A DNA stretch of 33,131 nt from Pseudomonadota bacterium. Lineage in GTDB: Bacteria; Desulfobacterota; Desulfobulbia; Desulfobulbales; JAGXFP01. Each line of letters opens with the position of its first letter. Within the stretch, counting starts at the first letter, position 1. Positions 1 to 8,315 of the stretch are shown here, piece after piece. The notes under the pieces are model-generated. The model did not search any database. It was not told the DNA's origin and was given only the letters and a program-made list of their open reading frames with translations. Both the position numbers and the translations under genes were made by a program. The stretch is from positions 1-33,131 of the forward strand of contig JAHJIQ010000022.1 in the NCBI GenBank assembly GCA_018823285.1. Direction: 5' to 3'.

Positions 1-175
1 CTCGCTTATCGGTACGAGCAGACAAGCTGCTCAACTCAGCTTTTCACCCTTCGGGTATAAGTCTCGATGTCTCGCAAGCTCGCTTATCGGTACGAGCAGA
101 CAAGCTGCTCAACTCAGCTTTTCACCCTTCGGGTATAAGTTTCGTACGAGCAGACAAGCTGCTCAACTCAGCTTT
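1..175 (+). repeat. Tandem copies of a dispersed intergenic repeat
   Basis: Two full units begin at 1 and 79 (period 78 bases) and a third, shorter one starts about 141. Each contains GGTACGAGCAGACAAGCTGC, then CTCAACTCAGCTTTT, then CACCCTTCGGGTATAAGT. Small self-complementary parts are visible (GAGCA/TGCTC; ACCC-TTC-GGGT). Diverged copies occur at 23304-23360 (same strand) and 11116-11158 (opposite strand, inside a small gene). The unit has no ORF. It is a dispersed repeat family; its mechanism of spread cannot be seen here. Confidence 0.85.
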
Positions 176-232
176 AAGCTTTTCTCCTGGCTTCTGACTT
201 CTGACTCCTGGCTTCCGACTTCCGGCTTCTTT
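176..232 (+). repeat. Pyrimidine-rich CTTCTGACTCCTGG-type repeat
   Basis: Degenerate tandem heptamers of the type CTTCTGA / CTCCTGG / CTTCCGA follow the preceding repeat directly. A second copy at 23229-23265 starts with the same AAGCTTTTCTCCTGGCTTCT string, so the two repeat types travel together in this genome. No coding potential is seen. Confidence 0.7.
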
Positions 233-267
233 TGAAAAACATGCACTATCAAATAGCCGAAACCCTT

Positions 268-1350
268 TTATTGATACGGCTTATAATCCGTATATCCTTC
301 AGCCCCGGGGGTGTACCAGAGCGACATATCTTCAGATGGATTCAGGGGCCAGTCGTTTCTGAACCGTTCCGGCAAGTCCGGATTTGTGATAAACGGCCTG
401 CCGAAGGCCGCCAGATCGGCGACCCCCTTTTTCAGTCTCTCCTCCGCCATCTCTTTGGTGTACCCGCAGTTGCCGATGATCTTCCCCTTGAAGAGCGGCC
501 TGAACTCATCGAGGGTCATCGGTTCCCCCTTGCCGTGGAAACCGAAGGCCAGTCCGTCCATGATATGCAGATAGCCCAGGTTGAATTTGTTCAACTCACC
601 TGCGGCATACAAATAGGTCTCCCGAAAATCCTCACTGCCCATATCGTTAAAAACCCCGTTGGGAGAAATCCGGGCGCCGACCTGCTCCGGGGCCCAGACT
701 TCAAGCACCGCCTCCAGTACCTCCTTAAAAAAGCGGAATCTCTTTTCCGGGCTGCCGCCGTACCGGTCTTCGCGCTGATTGGTTTTCGAATCCAGGAACT
801 GGTTGATCAGATAACCATTGGCGCCATGCACTTCCACCCCGGAAAAACCGGCATCCCTGGCATGCATTGCCGCTTTGAAGTAATCGTTCACCGTCGCCTG
901 GATTTCGTTCACTGTTAAGGCGCGCGGGGTTTCGTACGGTTTGTTCCCTGCAGGGGTGTGGATATGGTCGCCGTTTAATTTAACGGCGGAAGCGGAAACC
1001 GGGAGCTCCCCGTCATGGAAATCACTGTGTGAGGCCCTGCCGCAATGCCAGAGCTGCAGAAAAATATGGGCGCCGGTCGGTTTGACCTTCCCGGTCACCT
1101 TGCGCCAGCCCGCAACCATCTCATCGGTGTAGATCCCCGGCGAATCGATCCAGCCGATCCCCTGTTTGGAAATCACCGTCGCCTCGGTGATCAGAAGTCC
1201 GGCGCCGGATCTCTGGCAATAATATTCCGCCATCAGGTCGTTCGGAACCCGTTCGACTCCGGCACGCCCCCTGGTCATCGGCGCCAGCACGATTCTGTTT
1301 TTGAGGTGAAGACTGCCGCCCACGGTGACCGGTTCGAATAGTGTGCTCAT
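268..1350 (-). CDS. Old Yellow Enzyme family NADH:flavin oxidoreductase (alkene reductase)
   Basis: A full-length 360-residue FMN-dependent TIM-barrel ene-reductase, expected to be cytosolic and to reduce activated C=C bonds (enones, maleimides, nitro compounds) with NAD(P)H. Seen: N-terminal LFEPVTVGGSLHLKNRI start typical of the family, Thr26 in APMTRGRA (classical rather than Cys-type OYE), the substrate-binding pair His175/Asn178 with Tyr180 in HGANGY, QREDRYGGS at about 192-200, and the phosphate-binding end GNCGY...AFGRPF (about 293-320). An AGGAGGG lies 5' of the ATG, about 11 bases away. It is divergent from ftsH at 1496, with no functional link visible. The exact substrate cannot be told; NemA- or XenB-like naming would be a guess. 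Confidence 0.93.
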   Translation of the reverse strand: MSTLFEPVTVGGSLHLKNRIVLAPMTRGRAGVERVPNDLMAEYYCQRSGAGLLITEATVISKQGIGWIDSPGIYTDEMVAGWRKVTGKVKPTGAHIFLQLWHCGRASHSDFHDGELPVSASAVKLNGDHIHTPAGNKPYETPRALTVNEIQATVNDYFKAAMHARDAGFSGVEVHGANGYLINQFLDSKTNQREDRYGGSPEKRFRFFKEVLEAVLEVWAPEQVGARISPNGVFNDMGSEDFRETYLYAAGELNKFNLGYLHIMDGLAFGFHGKGEPMTLDEFRPLFKGKIIGNCGYTKEMAEERLKKGVADLAAFGRPFITNPDLPERFRNDWPLNPSEDMSLWYTPGAEGYTDYKPYQ

Positions 1351-1426
1351 TTGAATGCATTCCCTCCTGCGGGTCTTTTCTGCATGATCTTCCTTACCTA
1401 TAGAGTAAATAAGGAGAGGAATTCTG

Positions 1427-1454
1427 TTGAATCAATACAGTATACAGTTATAGA
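1427..1454 (+). promoter_or_regulatory. Possible sigma-70 promoter of the first ftsH
   Basis: TTGAAT at 1427-1432 and TATAGA at 1449-1454 are separated by 16 bases, giving a predicted transcript start about 35 bases before the GTG at 1496. No -24/-12 site was found here, unlike the second ftsH. Confidence 0.4.
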
Positions 1455-1495
1455 CTAACACTAAACAGCAGGTAATCAAATAGACAGGTGGTTCG

Positions 1496-3319
1496 GTGAA
1501 ATTCTATATCAGGCTCTTTTCCATCCTTTTCGTGCTCTTCATCATCTCGATCACCGTCTACAATGTCCTCCATGCCGGTAAGGAGATCCCGGAGGAAAAC
1601 TACTCAAGCTTTCTGGCCCGTCTTGAAAAAAACGAGATCAAGGAAGTACACCTCAAGGGCGGGCATCTCACCGCCACCGATATCCATAACAAAAAATCGA
1701 AAACGTTCATTCCCGAAGTCGCCCCCCTGCTCCCGGTCTTTGAAGAAAAGGGGATCACGGTTTCCGCAAGCCCCGAGGCGCCCGGCATTCTTTCGTCCCT
1801 GGGAGCCATTGCTTTTTCGATCCTGGTGTTCTTCGTCGTCCTGATTTTATACATCTACCGCCATCAGAGCAAGGATACCGGCGCTTTCGGCAAGAGCAAA
1901 ATCGCCCCGTTCCAGAGCAAGCACAAGATTCTGTTTGCCGATGTGGCCGGGGTGCCGGAAGCCAAGGAGGACCTGGTCGAGATCGTCGAGTTTTTGAAAA
2001 ATCCCGGCCGCTATTCAAAACTGGGCGGTAAGATTCCCAAAGGGGTTCTTCTTCAGGGCGCACCCGGCACCGGTAAAACACTCCTTGCCAAGGCAATTGC
2101 CGGGGAAGCGAATGTTCCTTTTTTCAGCATCAGCGGCTCTGATTTTGTCGAGATGTTTGTCGGGGTCGGCGCCTCGCGAGTGCGAGACCTCTTTAAAGAG
2201 GCCAAGAAAAACGCGCCGTGCATTGTCTTTATCGACGAGATAGACGCCGTGGGCCGGTCCCGCGGCAGCGGCGCCGGCATGGGTGGGGGCCACGACGAGC
2301 GCGAGCAGACCTTGAACGCACTGCTCGTGGAAATGGACGGCTTTGAGACCGGCGACACGGTCATCATCGTCGCGGCCACCAACCGACCCGATGTCCTTGA
2401 TCCGGCGCTTCTCCGGCCTGGCCGCTTTGACCGGCAGGTCACGATCATGCCGCCCGATGTGGTCGGCCGGGAAAAAATACTGCGGCTGTACATGAAAAAG
2501 GTGGTCATGGCAGCGGACGTAAAACTTGACGAGATTGCCAGAAGCACCCCCGGTTTCACCGGCGCCGAGCTCGCGAACCTGATCAATGAGGCGGCTTTAA
2601 TGGCGGCAAGAAAAGAGAAAGACGCCATCGACACCATCGACATTGAAGAGGCAAAAGACAAGATCCTGATGGGCGCCGAGCGTAAAGGGATGGTGATCAG
2701 CGACAAGGAGAGAAAGACCACCGCCTACCACGAGGCGGGGCATGCGATCATGGCGCTGCTGCTGCCGGGCGCCGATCCGCTGCACAAGATCACCATCATC
2801 CCCCGCGGCAGGGCAATGGGCGTCACCCAGCAGGTCCAGCTTGACGACCGGCACGCCTACTCGAAGGAATACCTGGAGAACCGGATCAAAATCCTTCTCG
2901 GCGGCAGAACGGCCGAGGAGATCGTCTTCAACAAATTTTCCACCGGAGCCAGCAACGATCTGCAGAGGGCGACGGAAATCGCCACCAAGATGGTCTGTGA
3001 GTGGGGAATGTCTTCCCTGCTCGGCCCCAGGGCATACACCTTCCCGGACGAAGGGTTTCTCGGCGGCGACGGCGGCAGGCGGCTCTACAGTGAAAAGACC
3101 GCCTCCGCAATCGATAAGGAGATCAACACCATCATCGAAAACTGCTACCAGGAAGCGATGATCATCCTTGAAGGCAAGATCGATCTCATGCACAGTCTCG
3201 CAAACAAGCTCCTGGAAAAAGAGACCCTGGGCCCCGAACAGATCAGAGAGGTGATTGCCTCCGGCCTTGATTTAGACCCCAGGGTCATACCGCTTAAACG
3301 AAAAGACAATGTCGCATAA
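1496..3319 (+). CDS. ftsH: ATP-dependent zinc metalloprotease FtsH (copy 1)
   Basis: Membrane-anchored AAA+ protease that extracts and degrades misfolded or regulated membrane proteins. The 607 residues show two transmembrane segments (about 5-23 and 103-121) flanking a periplasmic FtsH-extracellular domain, then AAA+ with Walker A GAPGTGKT (188-195), Walker B IDE (246-248), pore segment around FVGVG (221-225), the second region of homology [17 protein letters not shown] (294-310), and the M41 zinc site HEAGH (412-416) with Asp488 as likely third ligand. The tail is short compared with E. coli FtsH. The start is GTG with AGGTGG five bases upstream. A second, closely similar copy lies at 23550; both sit beside cytochrome gene clusters, so a role in quality control of redox complexes is inferred, not shown. 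Confidence 0.97.
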   Translation: MKFYIRLFSILFVLFIISITVYNVLHAGKEIPEENYSSFLARLEKNEIKEVHLKGGHLTATDIHNKKSKTFIPEVAPLLPVFEEKGITVSASPEAPGILSSLGAIAFSILVFFVVLILYIYRHQSKDTGAFGKSKIAPFQSKHKILFADVAGVPEAKEDLVEIVEFLKNPGRYSKLGGKIPKGVLLQGAPGTGKTLLAKAIAGEANVPFFSISGSDFVEMFVGVGASRVRDLFKEAKKNAPCIVFIDEIDAVGRSRGSGAGMGGGHDEREQTLNALLVEMDGFETGDTVIIVAATNRPDVLDPALLRPGRFDRQVTIMPPDVVGREKILRLYMKKVVMAADVKLDEIARSTPGFTGAELANLINEAALMAARKEKDAIDTIDIEEAKDKILMGAERKGMVISDKERKTTAYHEAGHAIMALLLPGADPLHKITIIPRGRAMGVTQQVQLDDRHAYSKEYLENRIKILLGGRTAEEIVFNKFSTGASNDLQRATEIATKMVCEWGMSSLLGPRAYTFPDEGFLGGDGGRRLYSEKTASAIDKEINTIIENCYQEAMIILEGKIDLMHSLANKLLEKETLGPEQIREVIASGLDLDPRVIPLKRKDNVA

Positions 3320-3645
3320 CCCGGAAGCGTCTCACCTCATGAAGACCAATACGGTCGCAGCTGAAATACATTCGCAACATCAACACTCTGCATCCTCATT
3401 GATCAACCTGTCCGCAACTGTCACATAACTGTTTAAAAATACTGAGAAAGCAGCGGAAGAGATTGCAGAACACCCCTTCCCCGTGATTGCAGATCCGACA
3501 CTCCCACAGTCGCATACCTGCACTCTGAAAAGACCCTTACAGTAGCACTTCTTCGTCTGTACCGACTCTTTACCCCAGCGCCACAAATCTGGCAACTAAC
3601 TGATATAATTGGAATAATTATAAATAATGCACAAATATATTTCCG
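3320..3645. other. Intergenic region upstream of the cytochrome operon
   Basis: No convincing gene. It contains a direct repeat GATTGCAGA at 3461-3469 and 3485-3493 (24 bases apart), about 155-185 bases upstream of the sigma-54 site at 3646, the usual range for enhancer sites. The 3' part is AT-rich (about 3600-3640), which could help DNA bending. Minus-strand ORFs here lack family features. Confidence 0.4.
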
Positions 3646-3661
3646 TGGCACACATAATGCT
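3646..3661 (+). promoter_or_regulatory. Sigma-54 (-24/-12) promoter
   Basis: TGGCACACATAATGCT matches TGGCAC-N5-TTGCW with one mismatch; GG (3647-3648) and GC (3659-3660) are exactly 10 bases apart. The predicted start is near 3672, 87 bases before the cytochrome ATG. An enhancer-binding protein gene closes the same cluster at 6525. Confidence 0.8.
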
Positions 3662-3758
3662 CATATGACTTGGTGTCTGAAGAATGGAACGATAGGGGGC
3701 GCTATTCATTCAGATCTGCGTTTTGCTTGACAACTTACTGCGAGAGGAGAAAAGCAGA

Positions 3759-4919
3759 ATGAAAAACAACAGCCCCCGTTTCCTGACCACCGCACTCGCT
3801 TTTATTTTCAGCAGCCTCATTGTGATTCAATCCGGTTTCGCCGTGGAGAATTCAGAATGCCTTGAATGCCACGGCGACGAAAGCCTTTCCAGATCAGCCG
3901 AGGAGCACATCAACAAAAGCTATATCAGCCTGCAGCTTTTTGTTGACGGCGAGCGGTTCAACAATTCCGTCCATCATATCAATGACGTCGGCTGCACCGG
4001 CTGCCATTCGGATATTGTGACGCTCAATATGGACGCGGACATTCCGCATCAGGCAACGCTCGCTCCGGTAGACTGCACCTCCTGCCATGAGGAAGAGGGA
4101 GCGGCCTTTCTCGGCAGCATCCACATGAAGGCCCGCCGAAAAGGGATCACCATGAACTGCTACGCCTGTCATGATTACCATTATGTCGGGCACTTGGAGG
4201 CGGCATCGGTCAATGAACGCGGCAGCACCTTCTGTCTCAGGTGCCATAATCCATACCAGTCCCATGACTGGCTGACCCAGAAAGCCGCCCATTTCGACAC
4301 CGTCGAATGTTCGGTCTGCCACGTGCCCGATGCCCGGAAACACATTCACCTGAGCTTTTACGATCTGGTCAGCAACACTTCTTTAAACAGCGACGAAATC
4401 CTGGAGATTCTTGCGATCAGTGAAGCGGAGTTCATGCCCAGGGTTGACACAAACCTGGACGGGCGGATCAGCAGTAATGAATTTGACGATCTGGTCCTGA
4501 TGCTGCGGCAGAAAACGGTCCGCACCATCGTCCACGCCGAACTGGTCGTGGAGCTCGAACCTGTCGTCCATTCGGTGAGCAAGGAAGAGGCGGTCCGTGA
4601 ATGCACCCTCTGCCATGCGCCGGATTCTCCCTTCTTCAGCGCCGTCACCATTGCCCTGTCAAAGCAGGACGGCACGGTTGATCATTACGAGGTTGACCGG
4701 GCGATTCTTGCAGGCTATCACACCAGCCATTTTTCCGCTCTGGCCGGGACCCGGATCATGCTTCTGGACAAGATCGGTTTCCTGATGATCGCCGGTGCGG
4801 TTCTGGTAGTTGCCCTGCACCTCTCTACCAGGATTGCCACCATCCCCATCCGCAGAAAACGAGAAATGGAAGATCAGGATGAACCAGATAAAAATGACCA
4901 TTCCGGCACCAACGTGTAA
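3759..4919 (+). CDS. Membrane-anchored seven-haem cytochrome c with EF-hand loop
   Basis: Exported multihaem electron carrier, 386 residues from the ATG at 3759 (GAGGAG nine bases upstream; a TTG at 3723 in the same frame has no such support). Signal peptide about 1-28 (ends SGFA). Seven CxxCH motifs: 34-38, 79-83, 106-110, 134-138, 159-163, 184-188, 282-286. Between the sixth and seventh lies a canonical 12-residue EF-hand loop, D230-T-N-L-D-G-R-I-S-S-N-E241, followed by Phe. A transmembrane helix near 338-356 and a basic then acidic tail anchor it to the inner membrane with the haems outside. The cytochrome b gene starts 13 bases after the stop, so the pair is likely a quinone-linked complex. 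I cannot assign a named family beyond multihaem cytochrome c. Confidence 0.9.
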   Translation: MKNNSPRFLTTALAFIFSSLIVIQSGFAVENSECLECHGDESLSRSAEEHINKSYISLQLFVDGERFNNSVHHINDVGCTGCHSDIVTLNMDADIPHQATLAPVDCTSCHEEEGAAFLGSIHMKARRKGITMNCYACHDYHYVGHLEAASVNERGSTFCLRCHNPYQSHDWLTQKAAHFDTVECSVCHVPDARKHIHLSFYDLVSNTSLNSDEILEILAISEAEFMPRVDTNLDGRISSNEFDDLVLMLRQKTVRTIVHAELVVELEPVVHSVSKEEAVRECTLCHAPDSPFFSAVTIALSKQDGTVDHYEVDRAILAGYHTSHFSALAGTRIMLLDKIGFLMIAGAVLVVALHLSTRIATIPIRRKREMEDQDEPDKNDHSGTNV

Positions 4920-4932
4920 AGGAGCGAACGTC

Positions 4933-5670
4933 ATGTCAAACACAAAAATGTATGTCCATCCCGGTCCTGTCCGAGTCTGGCACTGGATCAATGCAGTCGG
5001 AGTCGTGATGCTGGTCCTGACCGGCGCCCAGATTCGCTTTGCCGAGCAACTGAATATCATGTCGCTGCAGAAGGCGATCACCGTCCACAACTATGCCGGG
5101 TTTACGGTTCTTGGCGCCTACCTGCTCTGGCTTTTCTACTATTTCACCACCGGCAGGATCCAGACCTATCTCCCGAACCTCAGGACTTTTCACACTCTCG
5201 CCATCAGGCAGATAAAATACTACGGTTACGGGATTTTCAAGGGCGACCCAAACCCCTACACCATCACTCCCGAGAACAAGTTCAATCCTCTGCAGGAGAT
5301 GGCGTATGTGAAATTGATGTTTCTGATGCTCCCGGCCCAAATCATTTCCGGGCTTTTCCTCTGGCAGGTCAAACGCTTCGGGGATTACATCGGCCTGCTC
5401 GGCGGAATCAAGATCGTCGACACGATCCATGTCCTGCTGTTCTTCTTCTTCGCCTCATTCCTCATTGTTCATTGCTATCTGGCTACCCTGGGACATACCC
5501 CACTGGCTCATTTCAAGGCCATGTTCACAGGCTATGAGGAGCATCACGGCCCCTTGGAAATTGAAACGCCGAACAGCAGTACCCCTGAAACGATTTTTCC
5601 CGGCCCAACTCCGGAAGGCGTTCTGGCCCGGGTTAAAAGCAGACCCTTACACGAAAAAGGAACAACCTGA
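4933..5670 (+). CDS. Dihaem cytochrome b561-type membrane subunit
   Basis: Integral membrane quinone-reactive cytochrome b of 245 residues, related to the cytochrome b subunits of thiosulfate reductase and Ni-Fe hydrogenase. Four membrane helices are visible (about 17-36, 52-72, 126-146, 163-183) carrying His17 (VWHWIN), His52 (VHNYAG), His166 (IHVLL) and His180 (VHCYLATLGH), the expected axial ligands of two b haems. The start at 4933 is chosen for AAAGGAG eight bases upstream; an in-frame extension back to 4810 would overlap the preceding gene without support. It is co-transcribed with the seven-haem cytochrome and probably exchanges electrons between the menaquinone pool and that protein. 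Confidence 0.9.
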   Translation: MSNTKMYVHPGPVRVWHWINAVGVVMLVLTGAQIRFAEQLNIMSLQKAITVHNYAGFTVLGAYLLWLFYYFTTGRIQTYLPNLRTFHTLAIRQIKYYGYGIFKGDPNPYTITPENKFNPLQEMAYVKLMFLMLPAQIISGLFLWQVKRFGDYIGLLGGIKIVDTIHVLLFFFFASFLIVHCYLATLGHTPLAHFKAMFTGYEEHHGPLEIETPNSSTPETIFPGPTPEGVLARVKSRPLHEKGTT

Positions 5671-5743
5671 ATGACACGCGGCAGGAATTTTTCCTTCGAA
5701 ACCTGACGTAAAACGTGGTTCAAATTATCCGAAGGAGGTTGCC

Positions 5744-6178
5744 ATGAGAGAATTACTGTTACTTCTAGCGATCGTACCGATCATCACCTACAACCTTACC
5801 GACATCTATCTGCCGAAACGCAAATGGCTCTGGACGGGGCTCGCCCTGGGGATGGTTGTCGCCCCGGTCAGCATGTGTCTCCTGCAGTCAACCCACATTC
5901 CGGTCATCGGAAAAATTCTTGGCCTCGGCGGCCTGATCCTGAACATTGTTCATGGCCCTCTTGGGTACTTTACCGTTGTCGCCATCGGCATCCATGAACC
6001 CGGCACGGTCCTCTCAGCCGCACAACTGACCCAGATCAATATCATCAACGGCTTCGTCTGGGGCATGTTTTACGGGGTGCTCGGCTACAATATTGACCTG
6101 AAATGGCCCAGCACGGCTGAAGGGAAGAGACTTTTTGCCGGCGCCGGGAAGAAGGCAATGGCACCCTACAGAAAATAG
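5744..6178 (+). CDS. Small polytopic membrane protein of unknown function
   Basis: 144 residues with about four hydrophobic helices (2-17, 28-50, 58-85, 98-118) and a basic C-terminal tail. A strong GAAGGAGG ends six bases before the ATG. No cofactor ligand pattern is obvious, although one His sits in the third helix (NIVHGPLGYFTVVAIGIHEP). It follows the cytochrome b gene by 73 bases on the same strand, so it may be an accessory or quinone-site subunit of that complex; this is inference from position. I do not recognise the family. Confidence 0.8.
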   Translation: MRELLLLLAIVPIITYNLTDIYLPKRKWLWTGLALGMVVAPVSMCLLQSTHIPVIGKILGLGGLILNIVHGPLGYFTVVAIGIHEPGTVLSAAQLTQINIINGFVWGMFYGVLGYNIDLKWPSTAEGKRLFAGAGKKAMAPYRK

Positions 6179-6524
6179 GTGCGACAATATGCCACGGAAC
6201 CTGGCCGATTATGCTTGCCCGTTCCCGCAAATATTCAGTTACTATTAAAGTGGAAATATTAATTTCCGATTTATCAAATATATGGTTAGAATATTTAAGG
6301 AAATTTATAATCCGCATGGCGACGGAAAAAGCAAATCGATACACCGTGTCCAGGTCACATGTACCAGGGGCAACAAATGACGTAAGCCAGTATCCCGCAA
6401 ACGAAAGATTCATCGCGTCCCCTGTTTGCCCCATTGACCCCTTGGGCCGTTATCCGGCTGACGCCGGCCGGATACCCAACCCACTGTCTTGGCAAAAGAC
6501 AAATTGAAAACGGGACAATGACTC
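6179..6524. other. Intergenic region upstream of the PAS sigma-54 activator
   Basis: AT-rich centre (about 6225-6320) and no convincing gene; the plus-strand ORF at 6211-6507 has no recognisable composition or ribosome binding site. An inverted repeat TATCCGGC (6451-6458) / GCCGGATA (6467-6474) lies 50 bases upstream of the activator start and could be an operator or leader hairpin. No -24/-12 site with correct spacing was found. Confidence 0.4.
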
Positions 6525-8264
6525 ATGGATAAATCAGGATTTCAGATATGTCAGGCCACCAAGAAATCGATTCTTGAAAGTATCTCAGACGGTGTTTTCA
6601 CCGTTGATCTCAACTTCAAAATCACCTCCTTCAACCGGGCTGCGGAAGTCATCACCGGCTACCCGCGCCACGAGGCAATCGGCAAAAAATGCAGTGAAGT
6701 GTTCCGCTCCAACATGTGCGACAGGAACTGCGTCCTCTGCCGGACCATGGAAACAGGAGACCCGATCATTGATGAATGTTCCTATATCATCAATGCCAAG
6801 GGAAAAAAAATTCCGGTCAGCATTTCAACCGGGCTGATCCTGGACAGTGAAAACGATTTCATGGGCGGCGCCCTGACCTTCCGGGATTTAAGTCTGTCCG
6901 CTTCAACGGAAACCATTCTTGACAGCATCTCCGACGGGGTGTTCACCGTTGACCTGAATTACCATATCACTTCCATCAACCAAGCGGCCCAGGAGATCTC
7001 CGGAGTATCACGCGAGGAGGCCCTCGGCAAAACATGCATGGAAGTTTTTCAGCACGGGCAATGCGGCAAAAACTGCGCCCTCCAGGAGACCATGGAAACC
7101 GGAGGATCAGTTCTCAGCAAGTGCACCCATATCATCAACGCCAAAGGCCAGAGCATCCCCGTTACTGTCTCGGCAACACCGCTTCTTGATCGCGACAGTA
7201 ATATTATCGGAGTTGTCCAGACCTTCCGCGATCTTTCGCTGATCGAAAAACTGAAGAGCGAACTCGAGGGCCGGGTCCAGATCGGCAATATGGTGACCAG
7301 AAGCCCAGCCATGCGCAAGATCGTTGAAGTCCTGCCCCAGATCGCTACCAGCGACAGCACGGTGCTTATCAAAGGAAATACTGGAACCGGCAAGGAGCTG
7401 GTTGCCCATGCCATTCACAGCCTGAGCCATCGCAGTACAAAACCTTTTGTTGCCCTGAACTGCGGAGCGCTACCGGAAACACTTCTTGAATCAGAACTGT
7501 TCGGTTACAAAGCGGGAGCTTTTACCGGCGCCAACAAGGACAAAATCGGTCGTTTCGGTATGGCCGAAGGCGGGACTTTGTTTCTTGACGAGATCGGCGA
7601 AATCAGTCCTTCACTGCAGGTAAGACTGCTACGAGTGCTTCAGGAAAAAACCTACGAACCCCTGGGCGCCACAGAATCCCTTCAGTCTGACGTCCGGGTG
7701 ATCGCTGCCACCCACAGAAACCTTGCCACACTTATTGACGAAGGCAAATTCCGCGAAGATTTTTATTACCGGATCAAGGTCATCCAGATTGATCTGCCTC
7801 CGCTGAAAGACCGGAAGGAAGATATTCCTCTACTGGTCAACCATTTCATCTCACGATTCAACAGCATCCAGAACAAAACGATCCGCGGGATATCGCATGA
7901 AGTCATGGCGCTGTTGATGGCTCATGATTTTCCGGGGAATATCCGGGAACTGGAAAACATCATCGAACACACTTTTGTCCTCTGCCCGGATGATTTCATT
8001 ACGCCCGCCTGCCTGCCCGAGGATTTCATGAGAGGTCGTTCGAAAAAGGAAGTTTCTACAGGAATGGAGACGGTGGTCCAGGCCGTAGAATCTCAGACGA
8101 TCATCGACGCCCTGAAACGTAATAACTACAACCGGGTGGCCGCAGCCCGGGACCTCGGCATCCACAAAAGCACTCTGTTCCGGAAAATCAAGCATCTGGA
8201 TATTACCCTGCCGGAACAGGACGGACGATTCAGGGATACCGCACGAAAAGAGATACGCGCCTGA
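6525..8264 (+). CDS. Tandem-PAS sigma-54-dependent transcriptional activator
   Basis: Cytosolic bacterial enhancer-binding protein, 579 residues. Two homologous PAS domains (about 12-125 and 127-240) start with ILESISDGVFTVDLN and ILDSISDGVFTVDLN, so they arose by duplication. Each carries a cysteine cluster: C56, C65, C69, C72 and C171, C180, C184. The AAA+ domain has Walker A GNTGTGKE (284-291), the sigma-54 contact loop GAFTGA (331-336), Walker B LFLDEIGE (352-359) and ends with FPGNIREL. A Fis-type helix-turn-helix occupies about 520-560 (NRVAAARDLGIHKSTLFRKI). There is no receiver domain, so the signal must come through the PAS domains; the cysteines suggest a metal, FeS or thiol redox sensor. 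It likely activates the promoter at 3646. Confidence 0.93.
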   Translation: MDKSGFQICQATKKSILESISDGVFTVDLNFKITSFNRAAEVITGYPRHEAIGKKCSEVFRSNMCDRNCVLCRTMETGDPIIDECSYIINAKGKKIPVSISTGLILDSENDFMGGALTFRDLSLSASTETILDSISDGVFTVDLNYHITSINQAAQEISGVSREEALGKTCMEVFQHGQCGKNCALQETMETGGSVLSKCTHIINAKGQSIPVTVSATPLLDRDSNIIGVVQTFRDLSLIEKLKSELEGRVQIGNMVTRSPAMRKIVEVLPQIATSDSTVLIKGNTGTGKELVAHAIHSLSHRSTKPFVALNCGALPETLLESELFGYKAGAFTGANKDKIGRFGMAEGGTLFLDEIGEISPSLQVRLLRVLQEKTYEPLGATESLQSDVRVIAATHRNLATLIDEGKFREDFYYRIKVIQIDLPPLKDRKEDIPLLVNHFISRFNSIQNKTIRGISHEVMALLMAHDFPGNIRELENIIEHTFVLCPDDFITPACLPEDFMRGRSKKEVSTGMETVVQAVESQTIIDALKRNNYNRVAAARDLGIHKSTLFRKIKHLDITLPEQDGRFRDTARKEIRA

Positions 8265-8272
8265 AACCTGAA

Positions 8273-8301
8273 CGGGAAAAGCGGCAGCTCCCTGTTTCCC
8301 G
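8273..8301. terminator. Possible bidirectional hairpin between convergent genes
   Basis: CGGGAAA (8273-8279) pairs with TTTCCCG (8295-8301) between the stops of the activator and the YihY-family gene. There is no good T-run, so termination is only suggested. Confidence 0.35.
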
Positions 8302-8315
8302 CTTGCTACTGACAT

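Noticed and set aside
1..175. Possible CRISPR array
   Set aside because: Only three irregular units with period 78 and then a shortened copy; no unique spacers of constant length and no cas genes.
1427..1451. Short TTG-initiated leader peptide before ftsH copy 1
   Set aside because: Eight codons after AAGGAGAGG, but it overlaps the proposed promoter and nothing supports translation.
6211..6507. 98-residue plus-strand ORF before the PAS activator
   Set aside because: AT-rich start, unusual composition, no ribosome binding site, no recognisable domain.
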